Assembly (NCBI GenBank): GCA_035517775.1
Contig: DATIYF010000093.1
Span: forward strand, 23,256 to 87,255
Reading direction: 5' to 3'
DNA from: DATIYF01 sp035517775
GTDB lineage: Bacteria > Acidobacteriota > Terriglobia > Terriglobales > Acidobacteriaceae
Length of the DNA: 64,000 nt
A model generated the notes under the pieces. That model saw only the letters and a list, made by a program, of their open reading frames with translations. It was not told the origin of the DNA and did no database searches. Numbering within the stretch: position 1 is the first letter of the stretch; each line of letters starts with the position of its first letter. Position numbers and translations under genes: made by a program. Positions 19,462-27,575 of the stretch are shown piece by piece.

Positions 19462-19854
19462 TCAGGGCTGTCCCGGCTGAGACAAACTGATTCGCCCACC
19501 CGTTTCCGCGGGTTTCCGGCGAAGCTTCTCTCCGCCGCCGTTGCCGAGCTCGGCGCTCGGGGCCAGCGACCCGAGCATGCCCGCGCTCAACATTCCCGCA
19601 TTCAACAGCCGGATGGGAGCGCGTGGCCCCTCAAGCGGGACCTTTCCCGCCCGCTTCCACCGCTGCGCCCTGGCCGTTTCCACAGCCGGGTTTGCGAACG
19701 TCAGATAGAGCTGATAGCGCGCGCGTTGATGACTCTGCTCTCGGGCCACGGCAACGAAAAACCAGAGCAGAAATGCTACCGCGGCCGCGAGCAGACCCAC
19801 GAATGCAAGTCCTGTGCCGCTTGCCAGCGAATTTACTCCCATCATGGTATTCAT
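19462..19854 (-). CDS. Predicted membrane protein, first gene of the kdp operon
   Basis: Hypothetical protein of 130 residues with one transmembrane segment near residues 15-38 (FVGLLAAAVAFLLWFFVAVA) followed by a basic, otherwise featureless tail. The start at MNTMMGVNSLASG is preferred because it gives a short N-terminus before the helix, has a purine-rich GGCAGG upstream, and lies 37 bp from an 11-bp repeat array that should mark the promoter. It reads in the same direction as kdpF-A-B-C and is separated from the small frameshifted ORF by 13 bp, so it may be cotranscribed. I do not recognise the family. Confidence 0.55.
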   Translation of the reverse strand: MNTMMGVNSLASGTGLAFVGLLAAAVAFLLWFFVAVAREQSHQRARYQLYLTFANPAVETARAQRWKRAGKVPLEGPRAPIRLLNAGMLSAGMLGSLAPSAELGNGGGEKLRRKPAETGGRISLSQPGQP

Positions 19855-19875
19855 AGCCAGCCTGCCATCCTGATT

Positions 19876-19887
19876 AGAGCAATTGCC
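19876..19887 (-). promoter_or_regulatory. Candidate -10 region of the kdp operon
   Basis: Reading the minus strand, TCTAATCA follows the last CTTA box of the repeat array by about 13 bp and precedes the presumed ribosome-binding site (GGATGG/GGCAGG). There is no good -35 hexamer, which fits an activator-dependent promoter with operator boxes in that place. The exact -10 is inferred. Confidence 0.35.
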
Positions 19888-19890
19888 GTC

Positions 19891-19934
19891 TAAGAATGGG
19901 CTAAGGAGTTCATAAAGAATCTGTAAGCCCGGCA
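19891..19934 (-). promoter_or_regulatory. Four 11-bp-period direct repeats, likely KdpE operator
   Basis: On the plus strand TAAG/TAAA blocks begin exactly at 19891, 19902, 19913 and 19924 (TAAGAATGGGC, TAAGGAGTTCA, TAAAGAATCTG, TAAGCCCGGCA). Direct repeats with an 11-bp period, one helical turn, are the typical binding pattern of OmpR/PhoB-family regulators, to which KdpE belongs. The array ends 37 bp from the first kdp-operon start codon. The consensus for this lineage is not known, so KdpE is inferred from location. Confidence 0.6.
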
Positions 19935-20027
19935 ACGCCGGTTTCTTTACGAAGTGTTTGCGCAAGCTTTATGCGGAATTTATCTGCCGGGAAATCTAAT
20001 TTGGCGGTTGGCGGCGGGAGGCTCTCG

Positions 20028-20249
20028 ATGTGGACAATCGAAGCTCAATGGCTGGTGGCCGTGGCGGTGATGCTGTTCGCCGGAGTGGCCTTGATTCGCT
20101 GGCGTTTTGGCCACCCAACAGATGACCCTAAAAGAGGCCTCGAGGGGAAGAGCGAGGGCAAGGCTGAGGATGAGCCGGAAGGCTTTTCGCAGCGCTGGCG
20201 GATGCACCCGGGTGCGCCGGCCGCTCAATCCCCCGGCTCGAAGCGGTAG
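20028..20249 (+). CDS. Small single-helix membrane protein
   Basis: Predicted 73-residue protein beginning MWTIEAQWLVAVAVMLFAGV, with one transmembrane helix and a long charged tail rich in Lys, Glu and Asp. The ATG has a strong ribosome-binding site (GGGAGG, 6 bp away), which favours this start over one 19 codons upstream. It is divergent from the kdp operon and shares the intergenic region with the 11-bp repeats; its 3' end overlaps the 3' end of kdpE by 25 bp. Function unknown; a link with Kdp is inferred from position alone. Confidence 0.5.
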   Translation: MWTIEAQWLVAVAVMLFAGVALIRWRFGHPTDDPKRGLEGKSEGKAEDEPEGFSQRWRMHPGAPAAQSPGSKR

Positions 20250-20914
20250 CCCACCCAGGGTTCGGTGAGCAGGTAACGCGGGGCTGAGGGATCGCGCTCA
20301 ATTTTCTTCCGCAGCTGACCCATGAAGACTCGCAGATACTCCGGCTGCTCCGTGCTGTTTGCTCCCCAGACCGCCGCCAGCAAGGCGCGATGTGTGACCA
20401 CTTTGCCCGGGTGGCGCGCCAGGTGCACCAGCAGGTCGAACTCCTTGGGGGTGAGGCGGACTTCGTTCCCCGCCACATTCACCGTGCGGGCATCGAGATC
20501 AATGCGGAAATCGCCCGCGGCAATCACTTTTTCTTCGGGGTTGGGTGCGGCATGCCGCAACTGCGCCCGGATTCGCGCCAGCAGTTCATTCATGCTGAAG
20601 GGCTTGGTCACGTAATCGTCGGCCCCGGCGTCGAGCGCTTCCACCTTCACCCGGTCCTGCTCGCGCACGCTCAGCACGATGATGGGAACGCTGGAGAACT
20701 GCCGCACCCTGCGGCATAGACCAACACCATCCAGGTTGGGCATAGCCAGGTCGGTAATCACCAGGTTTGGGCTCCAGTCTTTCATGATCTCGAGCGCCAT
20801 CTCGCCATCGTTGGCTACGCGCACGTCGTAGCTCTGGGCGGAGAGCGTGGTGCGCAGCACGCGGGTGATTTGCGGCTCATCGTCCACCACCAGAATTCTG
20901 GGCGGGTTGCTCAT
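20225..20914 (-). CDS. kdpE: KdpE response regulator
   Basis: OmpR-family response regulator of 229 residues that activates the kdp operon after phosphorylation by KdpD. The receiver has VVDDEP at 9-14, phosphoacceptor Asp55 in LVITDLAMPNLDG and VTKPFS; the winged-helix domain has VRLTPKEFDLLVHLARHPGK and ends LLTEPWVGYRFEPGD. It starts 5 bp after the stop of the KdpD sensor half, so the two are likely cotranscribed. All catalytic residues are present. Confidence 0.93.
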   Translation of the reverse strand: MSNPPRILVVDDEPQITRVLRTTLSAQSYDVRVANDGEMALEIMKDWSPNLVITDLAMPNLDGVGLCRRVRQFSSVPIIVLSVREQDRVKVEALDAGADDYVTKPFSMNELLARIRAQLRHAAPNPEEKVIAAGDFRIDLDARTVNVAGNEVRLTPKEFDLLVHLARHPGKVVTHRALLAAVWGANSTEQPEYLRVFMGQLRKKIERDPSAPRYLLTEPWVGYRFEPGD

Positions 20915-20919
20915 GACCC

Positions 20920-22044
20920 TTAACGCATCTCCTGAGTGACGATGTGCACGTCCACCGATGGCGCATCGCGCAGAAAGCGATGAATTGCCGACCAGTAAAG
21001 GTAACGCCGCCAGCCCTTGGTCGCCGAGCGCCCGAAGACCACATGCGTCACGTGCTGAGCACGCACGAATTCGGCCACGCGCTCGGCCACGTCGCCGCTC
21101 TCCAGCCGCACGATTTTGGCGCCCACGCTTTCGGCAAAGCGGAGGTTATCGGCCAGAGTCTTACGGTTTTCCTCGCTTTCATCCGCCGCAACCTCGACAT
21201 AGACAACGTACAGCTCGCCATCAATGGCCTGCGCCATGCGCGCCCCGCGGGCGATCAGGTACTGGGCCACGGGATTGGAGCTGATGCAGACCGCAATCTT
21301 TTCCCGCACCAGCAGCGGACGGCCGTCTTCGGTCTTCAGGTTCTCCAGGCTGTGGTCCACCGCCTGCGCCACCTGGCGCAATGCCAATTCCCGCAGCGCA
21401 ATCAGATTCGGGGTGCGGAAAAAGTTGGCCAGCGCCCGCTCCGCGCGTTCCACCGGATAAATATCCCCGCGCTTCATGCGCGTCTGCAAGGCCTGCGGAG
21501 TCAGGTCAGCCATCACGATCTCACCCGCCCGCTGCACAACCCAATCGGGCACCGTCTCCCGCACCTGAACGCCCGTAAGTTGACGCACGCTCGGCGCCAG
21601 GCTTTCGATGTGCTGCACGTTCATGGTGGAAACCACGTCTATACCCGCATCCAGCAGTTCGAACACGTCTTCGTAGCGCTTGCGGTGTTTGCTGCCTTCC
21701 ACGTTGGTGTGGGCCAGTTCATCTACCAACACCACCTGCGGTCTGCGCTCCAGGATTGCCTCCACATCCATCTCTTCAAAGACGGCGCCCTTGTATTCCA
21801 GTGTTTTGCGCGGGACCGCCTCCAGGCGTGAGGCCAGCTCGGCGGTCGGCTTGCGCCCGTGGGTTTCGATCACCCCGATCACCACGTCTTCGCCGCGGCT
21901 GCGGCGCCGAATACCCTCGCTCAGCATCTGGTAAGTCTTGCCCACTCCGGGTGCGTAGCCCAGAAACAGCTTGAAGATGGCCTCGCGCTTGCCCGGCGCC
22001 ACTTCGTCCAGCCATTGCTCCGGAGTCTTGCTCATGGGCGACAT
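20920..22044 (-). CDS. kdpD: KdpD N-terminal sensor half (KdpD domain + USP)
   Basis: Protein of 374 residues matching only the N-terminal cytoplasmic half of KdpD. Residues 10-220 are the KdpD domain with a P-loop (FLGYAPGVGKTYQMLSEGIR), VIGVIETHGRKPTAEL and VVLVDELAHTNVEGSKHRKR. Residues 250-370 form a universal-stress-protein domain (KIAVCISSNPVAQYLIARGA, HVVFGRSATKGWRRYLYWS). There is no transmembrane or kinase part. Two ATGs, at 22044 and 22035, are possible starts; a much longer upstream frame overlaps the opposite gene and is rejected. Its kinase partner is probably the divergent gene 42 bp away. Confidence 0.88.
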   Translation of the reverse strand: MSPMSKTPEQWLDEVAPGKREAIFKLFLGYAPGVGKTYQMLSEGIRRRSRGEDVVIGVIETHGRKPTAELASRLEAVPRKTLEYKGAVFEEMDVEAILERRPQVVLVDELAHTNVEGSKHRKRYEDVFELLDAGIDVVSTMNVQHIESLAPSVRQLTGVQVRETVPDWVVQRAGEIVMADLTPQALQTRMKRGDIYPVERAERALANFFRTPNLIALRELALRQVAQAVDHSLENLKTEDGRPLLVREKIAVCISSNPVAQYLIARGARMAQAIDGELYVVYVEVAADESEENRKTLADNLRFAESVGAKIVRLESGDVAERVAEFVRAQHVTHVVFGRSATKGWRRYLYWSAIHRFLRDAPSVDVHIVTQEMR

Positions 22045-22079
22045 TCTTACTTGAGTGCGCGGTAAAAGTCGAATCCGGC

Positions 22080-22085
22080 TACAAT
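22080..22085 (+). promoter_or_regulatory. -10-like TACAAT beside the kinase start
   Basis: TACAAT at 22080-22085 resembles a -10 element but no -35 lies 16-18 bp upstream. If used, transcription would begin near 22092, beyond the first GTG, so the kinase would start at GTG 22093 or ATG 22108. Confidence 0.3.
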
Positions 22086-22086
22086 C

Positions 22087-23550
22087 GTGCGCGTGAAAAC
22101 GCCCTGGATGCAAACGCTGGCGCGTTACCTGGCGGTCATCGCCCTGGTCATCGGGGTGGTGGCCTTCTACCGCCACGTGGTCCACATCAATCATGTGAAC
22201 CCCACGACGGTGGCGCTCACCTTTCTTCTGGCGGTGCTGGTGATCTCCGCCTTCTGGGAGTTGCGCTATTCCATCGTGCTGGCGGTGCTTGCCACGCTGG
22301 CCTTCAACTATTTTTTTCTGCCTCCTTTCGGCACCTTGACCATTGCCGATCCGCAGAACTGGGTGGCGCTGTTTACCTTTCTGCTGACCGCGGTCATAGC
22401 CAGCCAGATGGCCTCGCGCGCCCGTAAGGAGACGGCCAACGCCAACCATCGCCGCCGCGACGTAGAGCGGCTCTACGCCTTCAGCCAGCGCCTGCTGGCC
22501 AACGACAACGTGGCCGAGCTGCTCAATGCCCTGCCTCTCTACGTCACGGAGACTTTTGGCGGAACATCCTCGGCGATGTACCTGCTGAGCTCGCAGGAAA
22601 CCTACCGCTCCGATCCCCGCTCCGAGGAACCAAGCAGCGAAGATTTGAAAGCCACCAGCACTCGCGGCGAGCCGGCGATTGATGCCCAACGCGGCTTGTC
22701 GCTCACCCCGCTGCGCCTGGGGGTGCGCGTGGAGGGCGCCATCGGCGTAGCCGGAGCCGCGCTCTCCCGCGAAACCCTCGAAGCCCTTGGCGGCCTGGTG
22801 GCAATTGCCATTGAACGCGCCGGGGCGGTGGAAAAGCTCAGCAAAACCGAGGCCGCCCGCCAGAGCGAGAACCTGCGCGCTGCCTTGCTCGATTCCGTGA
22901 CCCATGAGCTGCGCACGCCGCTGACCGGCATCAAGGCCTCGGTCACCAGCCTGCTTTCCGGATATCAGCTCGACGAAGCCCAGCGCCACGAACTGCTCAC
23001 CGTCATCAATGAAGAGGCCGACCGGCTTGACCGGCTGGTGGGCGAAGCCTCGGAAATGGCCCAGCTCGACGCTCACGCGGTCGAGTTACATCGCGAGCCG
23101 GTCTCCATCCACAGCGTGGTTGATGCGGCGGTCGAGGCATCCAAAGCCGTGCTCGGACGCCATCCCCTGGAGACCAGGGTCCCTGCATCCCTTCCGCTGG
23201 TGAAGATGGACTCAGCCAGGATCGCCGAGGTGCTGAAGCACTTGCTGGAAAATGCGGCGAAGTATTCTCCTCCCGAATCTCCCATCACGGTTACGGCGGA
23301 AGTGGATGCCGCCGAGCTGGTGATCAGTGTCGCCGACCGCGGTCCCGGAATTGACGATTTCGAGCAGTCGCTGATTTTCGACAAGTTCTATCGCGGCCGC
23401 GACCAGCGCCTGCGGGTGCAAGGCACCGGCATGGGCCTGGCAATTGCACGCGCCATTGTCGAGGCGCACGGCGGAGCGATCTCCGTGGCCAGCCAGCTGG
23501 GCCGGGGCTCGGTGTTCAGTTTTACTCTGCCATTGGAGCGGAGCGCATAG
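22087..23550 (+). CDS. KdpD C-terminal half: DUF4118 histidine kinase
   Basis: Membrane histidine kinase of 487 residues matching the C-terminal half of KdpD. Residues 10-105 hold the four-helix DUF4118 domain (FNYFFLPPFGTLTIADPQNW is its hallmark), followed by a GAF-like region, then HisKA with His273 in SVTHELRTPLTG, and an HATPase with LKHLLENAAKYSPP, DRGPGID and GTGMGLAIARAIVEAHGG. All kinase motifs are intact. Start candidates are GTG 22087, GTG 22093 and ATG 22108. It is transcribed away from the KdpD sensor half and ends 7 bp from the SCO gene, tail to tail. Confidence 0.88.
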   Translation: MRVKTPWMQTLARYLAVIALVIGVVAFYRHVVHINHVNPTTVALTFLLAVLVISAFWELRYSIVLAVLATLAFNYFFLPPFGTLTIADPQNWVALFTFLLTAVIASQMASRARKETANANHRRRDVERLYAFSQRLLANDNVAELLNALPLYVTETFGGTSSAMYLLSSQETYRSDPRSEEPSSEDLKATSTRGEPAIDAQRGLSLTPLRLGVRVEGAIGVAGAALSRETLEALGGLVAIAIERAGAVEKLSKTEAARQSENLRAALLDSVTHELRTPLTGIKASVTSLLSGYQLDEAQRHELLTVINEEADRLDRLVGEASEMAQLDAHAVELHREPVSIHSVVDAAVEASKAVLGRHPLETRVPASLPLVKMDSARIAEVLKHLLENAAKYSPPESPITVTAEVDAAELVISVADRGPGIDDFEQSLIFDKFYRGRDQRLRVQGTGMGLAIARAIVEAHGGAISVASQLGRGSVFSFTLPLERSA

Positions 23551-23557
23551 GCCTGGC

Positions 23558-24451
23558 CTAGGACTTCTGCACGGTCGCCTGCAGCGCGTCCGCGGCGTCT
23601 TTGATCAGCTCTGAGGGCTGCCAGTCGTTGTGGTGGTACCACTTGAAGATGTGCCCGTCGGGACCGATCACGGCCGTGCTCAGAGAATGCGTGATGGTGT
23701 TGCCGTCGCGCACGTAGGTCAGGCCGAAGTAATGCGCAATCTGGGGCAGGTCTTTCTCTTTGGGCACGGCAAACTCCCAATGGCGGAACAGCGAAGGCTC
23801 CCTGGTGTGGGCGTAGGAAAAGCCGTAGGCGCGCAGCACTTTGGGTGTGTCGTGCACCGTATCAAAACTGATGCTGAGCAGCTGGGTCTTGCCAAACAAC
23901 GCGGGATCGGACTTCAGTTGCTGGTTGATTTCGGCAAACTCGCTGGTAATGCGCGGGCAATATTCAGCGAAGGGGCAGCGGGTGTAGATAAACGTCAGCA
24001 GCAATGCCTTCCCGCGATATTGCTCGAGCGAAACGCGCCTGCCGTTCTGGTTGACAAAAGTGAAATCGGGCACGGCTTCTCCCGGCACGGGAATGTGCAT
24101 AGCCGCTGCCGGCTTGGGTGAAGGCCCGGTCGCCTGCTGCGTGACTTTAATGTTTTCCAGCCAGTACTTTTCAGGCTCTACCACCACGTCGGCCGAAATC
24201 ACATCATCCACCTTCAAGTGATCGAGCTCGCTCTGCGGCTCGACCCTGTAGGGCATCACCATGGCATCCATAAAGCCGGGAATGGCGGCGGCATCCACGT
24301 TGATCAGTCCGCCGGGCTTATCAATCGAGATGATTTTTCCGGTCAGGTGATAGCGCTTGGCGCTAGAGCTCTGGTTGCAGCCAACTGCGATGAAGGCCAG
24401 GCAAAGAAGGGGCAACAACAAACGCCGAACTGCGTGCCCACCGAATCTCAT
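23558..24451 (-). CDS. SCO1/SenC lipoprotein with CusF-like domain
   Basis: Exported lipoprotein of 297 residues with a lipobox (FIAVGC, Cys25). Residues 35-90 resemble a CusF/copper-binding domain (GKIISIDKPGGLINVDAAAI, then MVMPYRV). Residues 120-297 are a SCO-type thioredoxin fold with copper-binding cysteines in YTRCPFAEYCPRI and a late His in ITHSLSTAVIGPDG. SCO proteins deliver copper to cytochrome oxidase. The ATG has GGAG upstream. It lies 85 bp after the TonB receptor on the same strand, so the pair may act together in copper handling. Confidence 0.88.
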   Translation of the reverse strand: MRFGGHAVRRLLLPLLCLAFIAVGCNQSSSAKRYHLTGKIISIDKPGGLINVDAAAIPGFMDAMVMPYRVEPQSELDHLKVDDVISADVVVEPEKYWLENIKVTQQATGPSPKPAAAMHIPVPGEAVPDFTFVNQNGRRVSLEQYRGKALLLTFIYTRCPFAEYCPRITSEFAEINQQLKSDPALFGKTQLLSISFDTVHDTPKVLRAYGFSYAHTREPSLFRHWEFAVPKEKDLPQIAHYFGLTYVRDGNTITHSLSTAVIGPDGHIFKWYHHNDWQPSELIKDAADALQATVQKS

Positions 24452-24536
24452 AGGATCTCCATTTTCAAGATAGCACCTGCATATACATTTAGTTTGCTGG
24501 CCTTTTCATCCCGGCCACGCTTGCACCCGCGAACCG

Positions 24537-26786
24537 CTAATAGTGAAAGCGATAGCGGAACTCGACGTAAACCTGCCTCGGATCATTCCAGTGAAAGCCG
24601 CCGAAGGTAACGCTGTTATCCAGCTCCACGCGGCGGTTGGCGACATTCAGCGCGTTCACGCTGAGCGAGTAGCTCTCGCCGAAATCTTTGCCCAGCGAGA
24701 GGTCGACCGTCGTATGCGCCGGCAAATAATCGCCAGGATAAGGCTCGCCCGGGCTGCCGTTGCTGAATCCTGAGCCGTAATAGACATTGGTCGAAATGTA
24801 ACTGCGCGCCGGCAGCAGCAGGTCGCCCCCCACGTTCAAAGTGTTGCGTTGGTCGTGGTCGAGCGGCGAAAGGCCCTCGGGCAGCGAGAAATCGGTAAGG
24901 CCCCCGGTAATGGCGCCCTCGCCTTCGGCAATCTGATTCGAATACGCCAGGTGAATGCTCGCCCGGCGGGCAATGCGGGGCGAGCGCAAAGTCATCTCCC
25001 AGCCGCGAATCACGGCCTCGCCAATGGTCAGCGGAAAGAAAATGTCAGAGTCGCCAACGTTATTGTGGTCGAAGAAATTTATGGCGATGGTCTTGAAGTT
25101 ATCGGCATCGAGCACCCATCCGCGGAAGGGGATGGTCACGCCGAACTGGTGTTCTTCGTCGCGTTCGCCGCGCAGAGGAATGAAGCCCAAATCGTTCGCC
25201 TGAACGAACTGCAGCAGGGGGCCGGAGGCGGTAATCAGGGGCGGCGCCTGGTAAAAGTGCCCATAGAAGGCGCGGAGCACCCAGCGCAAATGCGGGACGG
25301 TAAGGGCCGCTCCAAAGCGCGGGCTGACCGCGTTTTCGGTGAAGCTGCCGGAAAAGTGCGTGGGCCGCATGCCCGCGATGAGCGTGAGCCAGGGGGCGAC
25401 GGTGATTTTGTCATCCACGAAGAACGCCTCGACCGCGCCCGAGGCCAGCTCGCGGCTACGAAAATTCGCGGCGCTGCCGTCGTTGAAAATCGCTCCGAAA
25501 AGCTGGTTGTCGTGCTGGCCGAAGCCATAAAAGCCTGCCTGCACGTTATTGCGCGGAAGGTTCGCGCTCAGCGTGGTCTGGCCTCCGTAATAGTTCGACG
25601 CTCGGTCGTCGGTTGTGGCAATGGGGAAGTCGCTCGGGTCGCCGTCATAGTAGGCGCTGTTGTAATGGTAGAAAGGCGAAACCGTGAGCAGCACGTTTGA
25701 GTTGAAGGTATGCACCCAGGAAAAATTCAAAATGGCGTCGCCCTCATGCTGGCCATCGCGCAGTCCGCTGCTGTCGTATTGCGAGTTGGAAAAGCTGTTG
25801 GGGTCGGGATCGTAGGGAATCTGGTAGTAGTCCCGGCGCAGCGAAGTGACCAGCCGAAGCTGATTTGCAGGGTCCAGGTTGAAGATCAGTGATCCGAAGC
25901 CGCCGTAACCATTTTCGGCGTCATGAATCACCTGCGGCGTGGGCGGCTGCAGGCCCAGATTGCTGCGGTTGCCATTGACGCTGGCGTAGTAGGCAAAGCG
26001 CTCGGTGTGGCTGCCGAAGCTGAGATCGTCGTTGGTCTGATAAAAGTTGCCGAAGCTGCTGACCAGCTCGGCTTCATTATTACGCTCGAAGCCGGTGCGC
26101 GGCACCACGTTGAACACGCCGTAGGTCCGGTCGCCGAATGCGGCATCGTAGCTGCCGCGCTGCACTTCCATGTAATCCACGTCTTTGGGATCGAACTGCG
26201 GCCCTATGTTCGAGGCGATATTGGTGTTGGGCACGGGCACGCCATCAATCAGCCAGCTCACCTGGTGGCCGCCGCGAATATGCAGCTGGTCGTGCGTAAT
26301 GTAGGCGCCGGGCACGTAGTCGGTGATCATAGCCAGAGAATTCGTGCGGTCGGCGCCGGGCGTCAGCTGAATCTGTTCGCGGCTCAGGGTGGTGGTGGGC
26401 GTGGCTGAATCCGTCGGCGCCAGCACCGGCGCGGCTGAAACGTTCACGGTCTCATGCGCGCCGGCCAGTCCAAGCTGAAAGTGGGCCACTGGCTGCGTGT
26501 CTGACTCCACTGTGACCTTCTGCGACTGCTGCGCGAAGCCCTTGCTCACGACCACGATGGTGTAATCGCCCAGCGGCACGGGATTGATCTCAAATTCTCC
26601 GTTGGCGTTGGAGTAAGCGGTTTTCGCCCAATCCGAGTTGCGCGATTTAATCATCACCATCGCGCCCGCAAGCGGACGGTGCTCGGGATCGTGCACTACC
26701 CCGCGCACCGAGCCGAAGATCGTGGCATAAGCCGTCACCGCGAGTAGAAGCAGAGTGCCCAACGGCACTGTACGTAAGAAGCGCAT
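24537..26786 (-). CDS. TonB-dependent outer-membrane receptor
   Basis: Outer-membrane receptor of 749 residues. After a signal peptide (MRFLRTVPLGTLLLLAVTAY) comes a carboxypeptidase-regulatory-like Ig domain (GSVRGVVHDPEHRPLAGAMV), then a plug with DQLHIRGGHQVSWLIDGVPV and VDYMEVQRGSYDAAFGDRTY, and a beta barrel ending in the aromatic VEFRYRFHY. The start is fixed by GGAGAG before ATG. Energised by TonB-ExbBD, it imports a substrate that is not evident; between an SCO lipoprotein and a Cys-rich exported protein, copper or a copper chelate is plausible. Confidence 0.9.
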   Translation of the reverse strand: MRFLRTVPLGTLLLLAVTAYATIFGSVRGVVHDPEHRPLAGAMVMIKSRNSDWAKTAYSNANGEFEINPVPLGDYTIVVVSKGFAQQSQKVTVESDTQPVAHFQLGLAGAHETVNVSAAPVLAPTDSATPTTTLSREQIQLTPGADRTNSLAMITDYVPGAYITHDQLHIRGGHQVSWLIDGVPVPNTNIASNIGPQFDPKDVDYMEVQRGSYDAAFGDRTYGVFNVVPRTGFERNNEAELVSSFGNFYQTNDDLSFGSHTERFAYYASVNGNRSNLGLQPPTPQVIHDAENGYGGFGSLIFNLDPANQLRLVTSLRRDYYQIPYDPDPNSFSNSQYDSSGLRDGQHEGDAILNFSWVHTFNSNVLLTVSPFYHYNSAYYDGDPSDFPIATTDDRASNYYGGQTTLSANLPRNNVQAGFYGFGQHDNQLFGAIFNDGSAANFRSRELASGAVEAFFVDDKITVAPWLTLIAGMRPTHFSGSFTENAVSPRFGAALTVPHLRWVLRAFYGHFYQAPPLITASGPLLQFVQANDLGFIPLRGERDEEHQFGVTIPFRGWVLDADNFKTIAINFFDHNNVGDSDIFFPLTIGEAVIRGWEMTLRSPRIARRASIHLAYSNQIAEGEGAITGGLTDFSLPEGLSPLDHDQRNTLNVGGDLLLPARSYISTNVYYGSGFSNGSPGEPYPGDYLPAHTTVDLSLGKDFGESYSLSVNALNVANRRVELDNSVTFGGFHWNDPRQVYVEFRYRFHY

Positions 26787-26929
26787 AAGTTCTCTCCATA
26801 CCTGAAAGCTGCGGCCTGCAACCGGACCTCTAAGTGCAAAGCCCGGCGCAAATCGCAAAGCTGATTGGTCCGCGGGCGCGCCACCACACGGCGCATCGCT
26901 GCGGGCACAGGGTTATTTCCGGGAACGAT

Positions 26930-27292
26930 TCAGGCCATGGAGAAACAGGGTGGAGCACGGGCGGAAAGCGAACGCTGCAGGCCGCGAGAACCGCCCGCGA
27001 GCGGGGGCTCAGCCGGAAGCGCAGTGGTGGAAAGACCAGAGCTAACCGGCACGGACAGCGCCGGCTCGGCCCAGCTCGGAACCACCAGCGAGCAGTGGCA
27101 GCCGCCATGACAGCAGGTGGGTGATTCGACCGCCGGGGCGTCCGGAGCCGTCGCCTTATGGTGGTGCGCGCGCCGGCAGCATTTCCTAGCGCAGCAGCAG
27201 GCAGAGTCGGGCTGGGTCGCCGCCAGAACTGCCGGAGCAAATGGGCTCGCCAGCAGTACAAGCAGCAACAATCTGGCGGTCAGGCGTTGCAT
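26930..27292 (-). CDS. Cys/His-rich exported protein
   Basis: Predicted exported protein of 120 residues. A signal peptide (MQRLTARLLLLVLLASPFAP, likely cleaved after VLAA) is followed by two metal-ligand clusters, DSACCCARKCCRRAHHHK and ESPTCCHGGCHCSL, containing nine Cys and four or more His, then a featureless Pro/Ser/Ala-rich tail. The ATG has GGAG 4 bp upstream. It is 143 bp upstream of the TonB receptor on the same strand. Metal binding, perhaps copper or zinc, is inferred from composition; I do not recognise a family. Confidence 0.65.
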   Translation of the reverse strand: MQRLTARLLLLVLLASPFAPAVLAATQPDSACCCARKCCRRAHHHKATAPDAPAVESPTCCHGGCHCSLVVPSWAEPALSVPVSSGLSTTALPAEPPLAGGSRGLQRSLSARAPPCFSMA

Positions 27293-27575
27293 GGCACTCC
27301 GGCTGAAACCCACATCTTGATTTGGTTAAGCATAGGCTACAGATGAAGCTGCGCGCAACTGCAAGCGGCTTTCCCGGGCTGCACAATTTTGCAGCCTGGC
27401 GGAAGGCACTCCCTGTAATTTCCGCCGGGAGGCCCTGTAAATTCTCCCATGGCACAAAGGTGGCCTATAGCTCGCCAGCCTTTCGTGGCATCTTACTGAC
27501 AAGAGATGTGGGGTTTGCCGCTCCCGGCAAGCCTCTCCGGCAAGCGCCCCGGGCTCGCCGGGAATGTGGGGTCCG

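Noticed and set aside
19448..20027. A riboswitch, for example ydaO/yuaA-type c-di-AMP, before the kdp genes
   Set aside because: The leader between the operator and the first gene is too short, and no such structure was seen.
22045..23076. N-terminal extension of the KdpD sensor gene to 23076
   Set aside because: The extra 340 residues lie entirely antisense to the histidine kinase gene and show no family sequence; KdpD homology begins at the chosen start.
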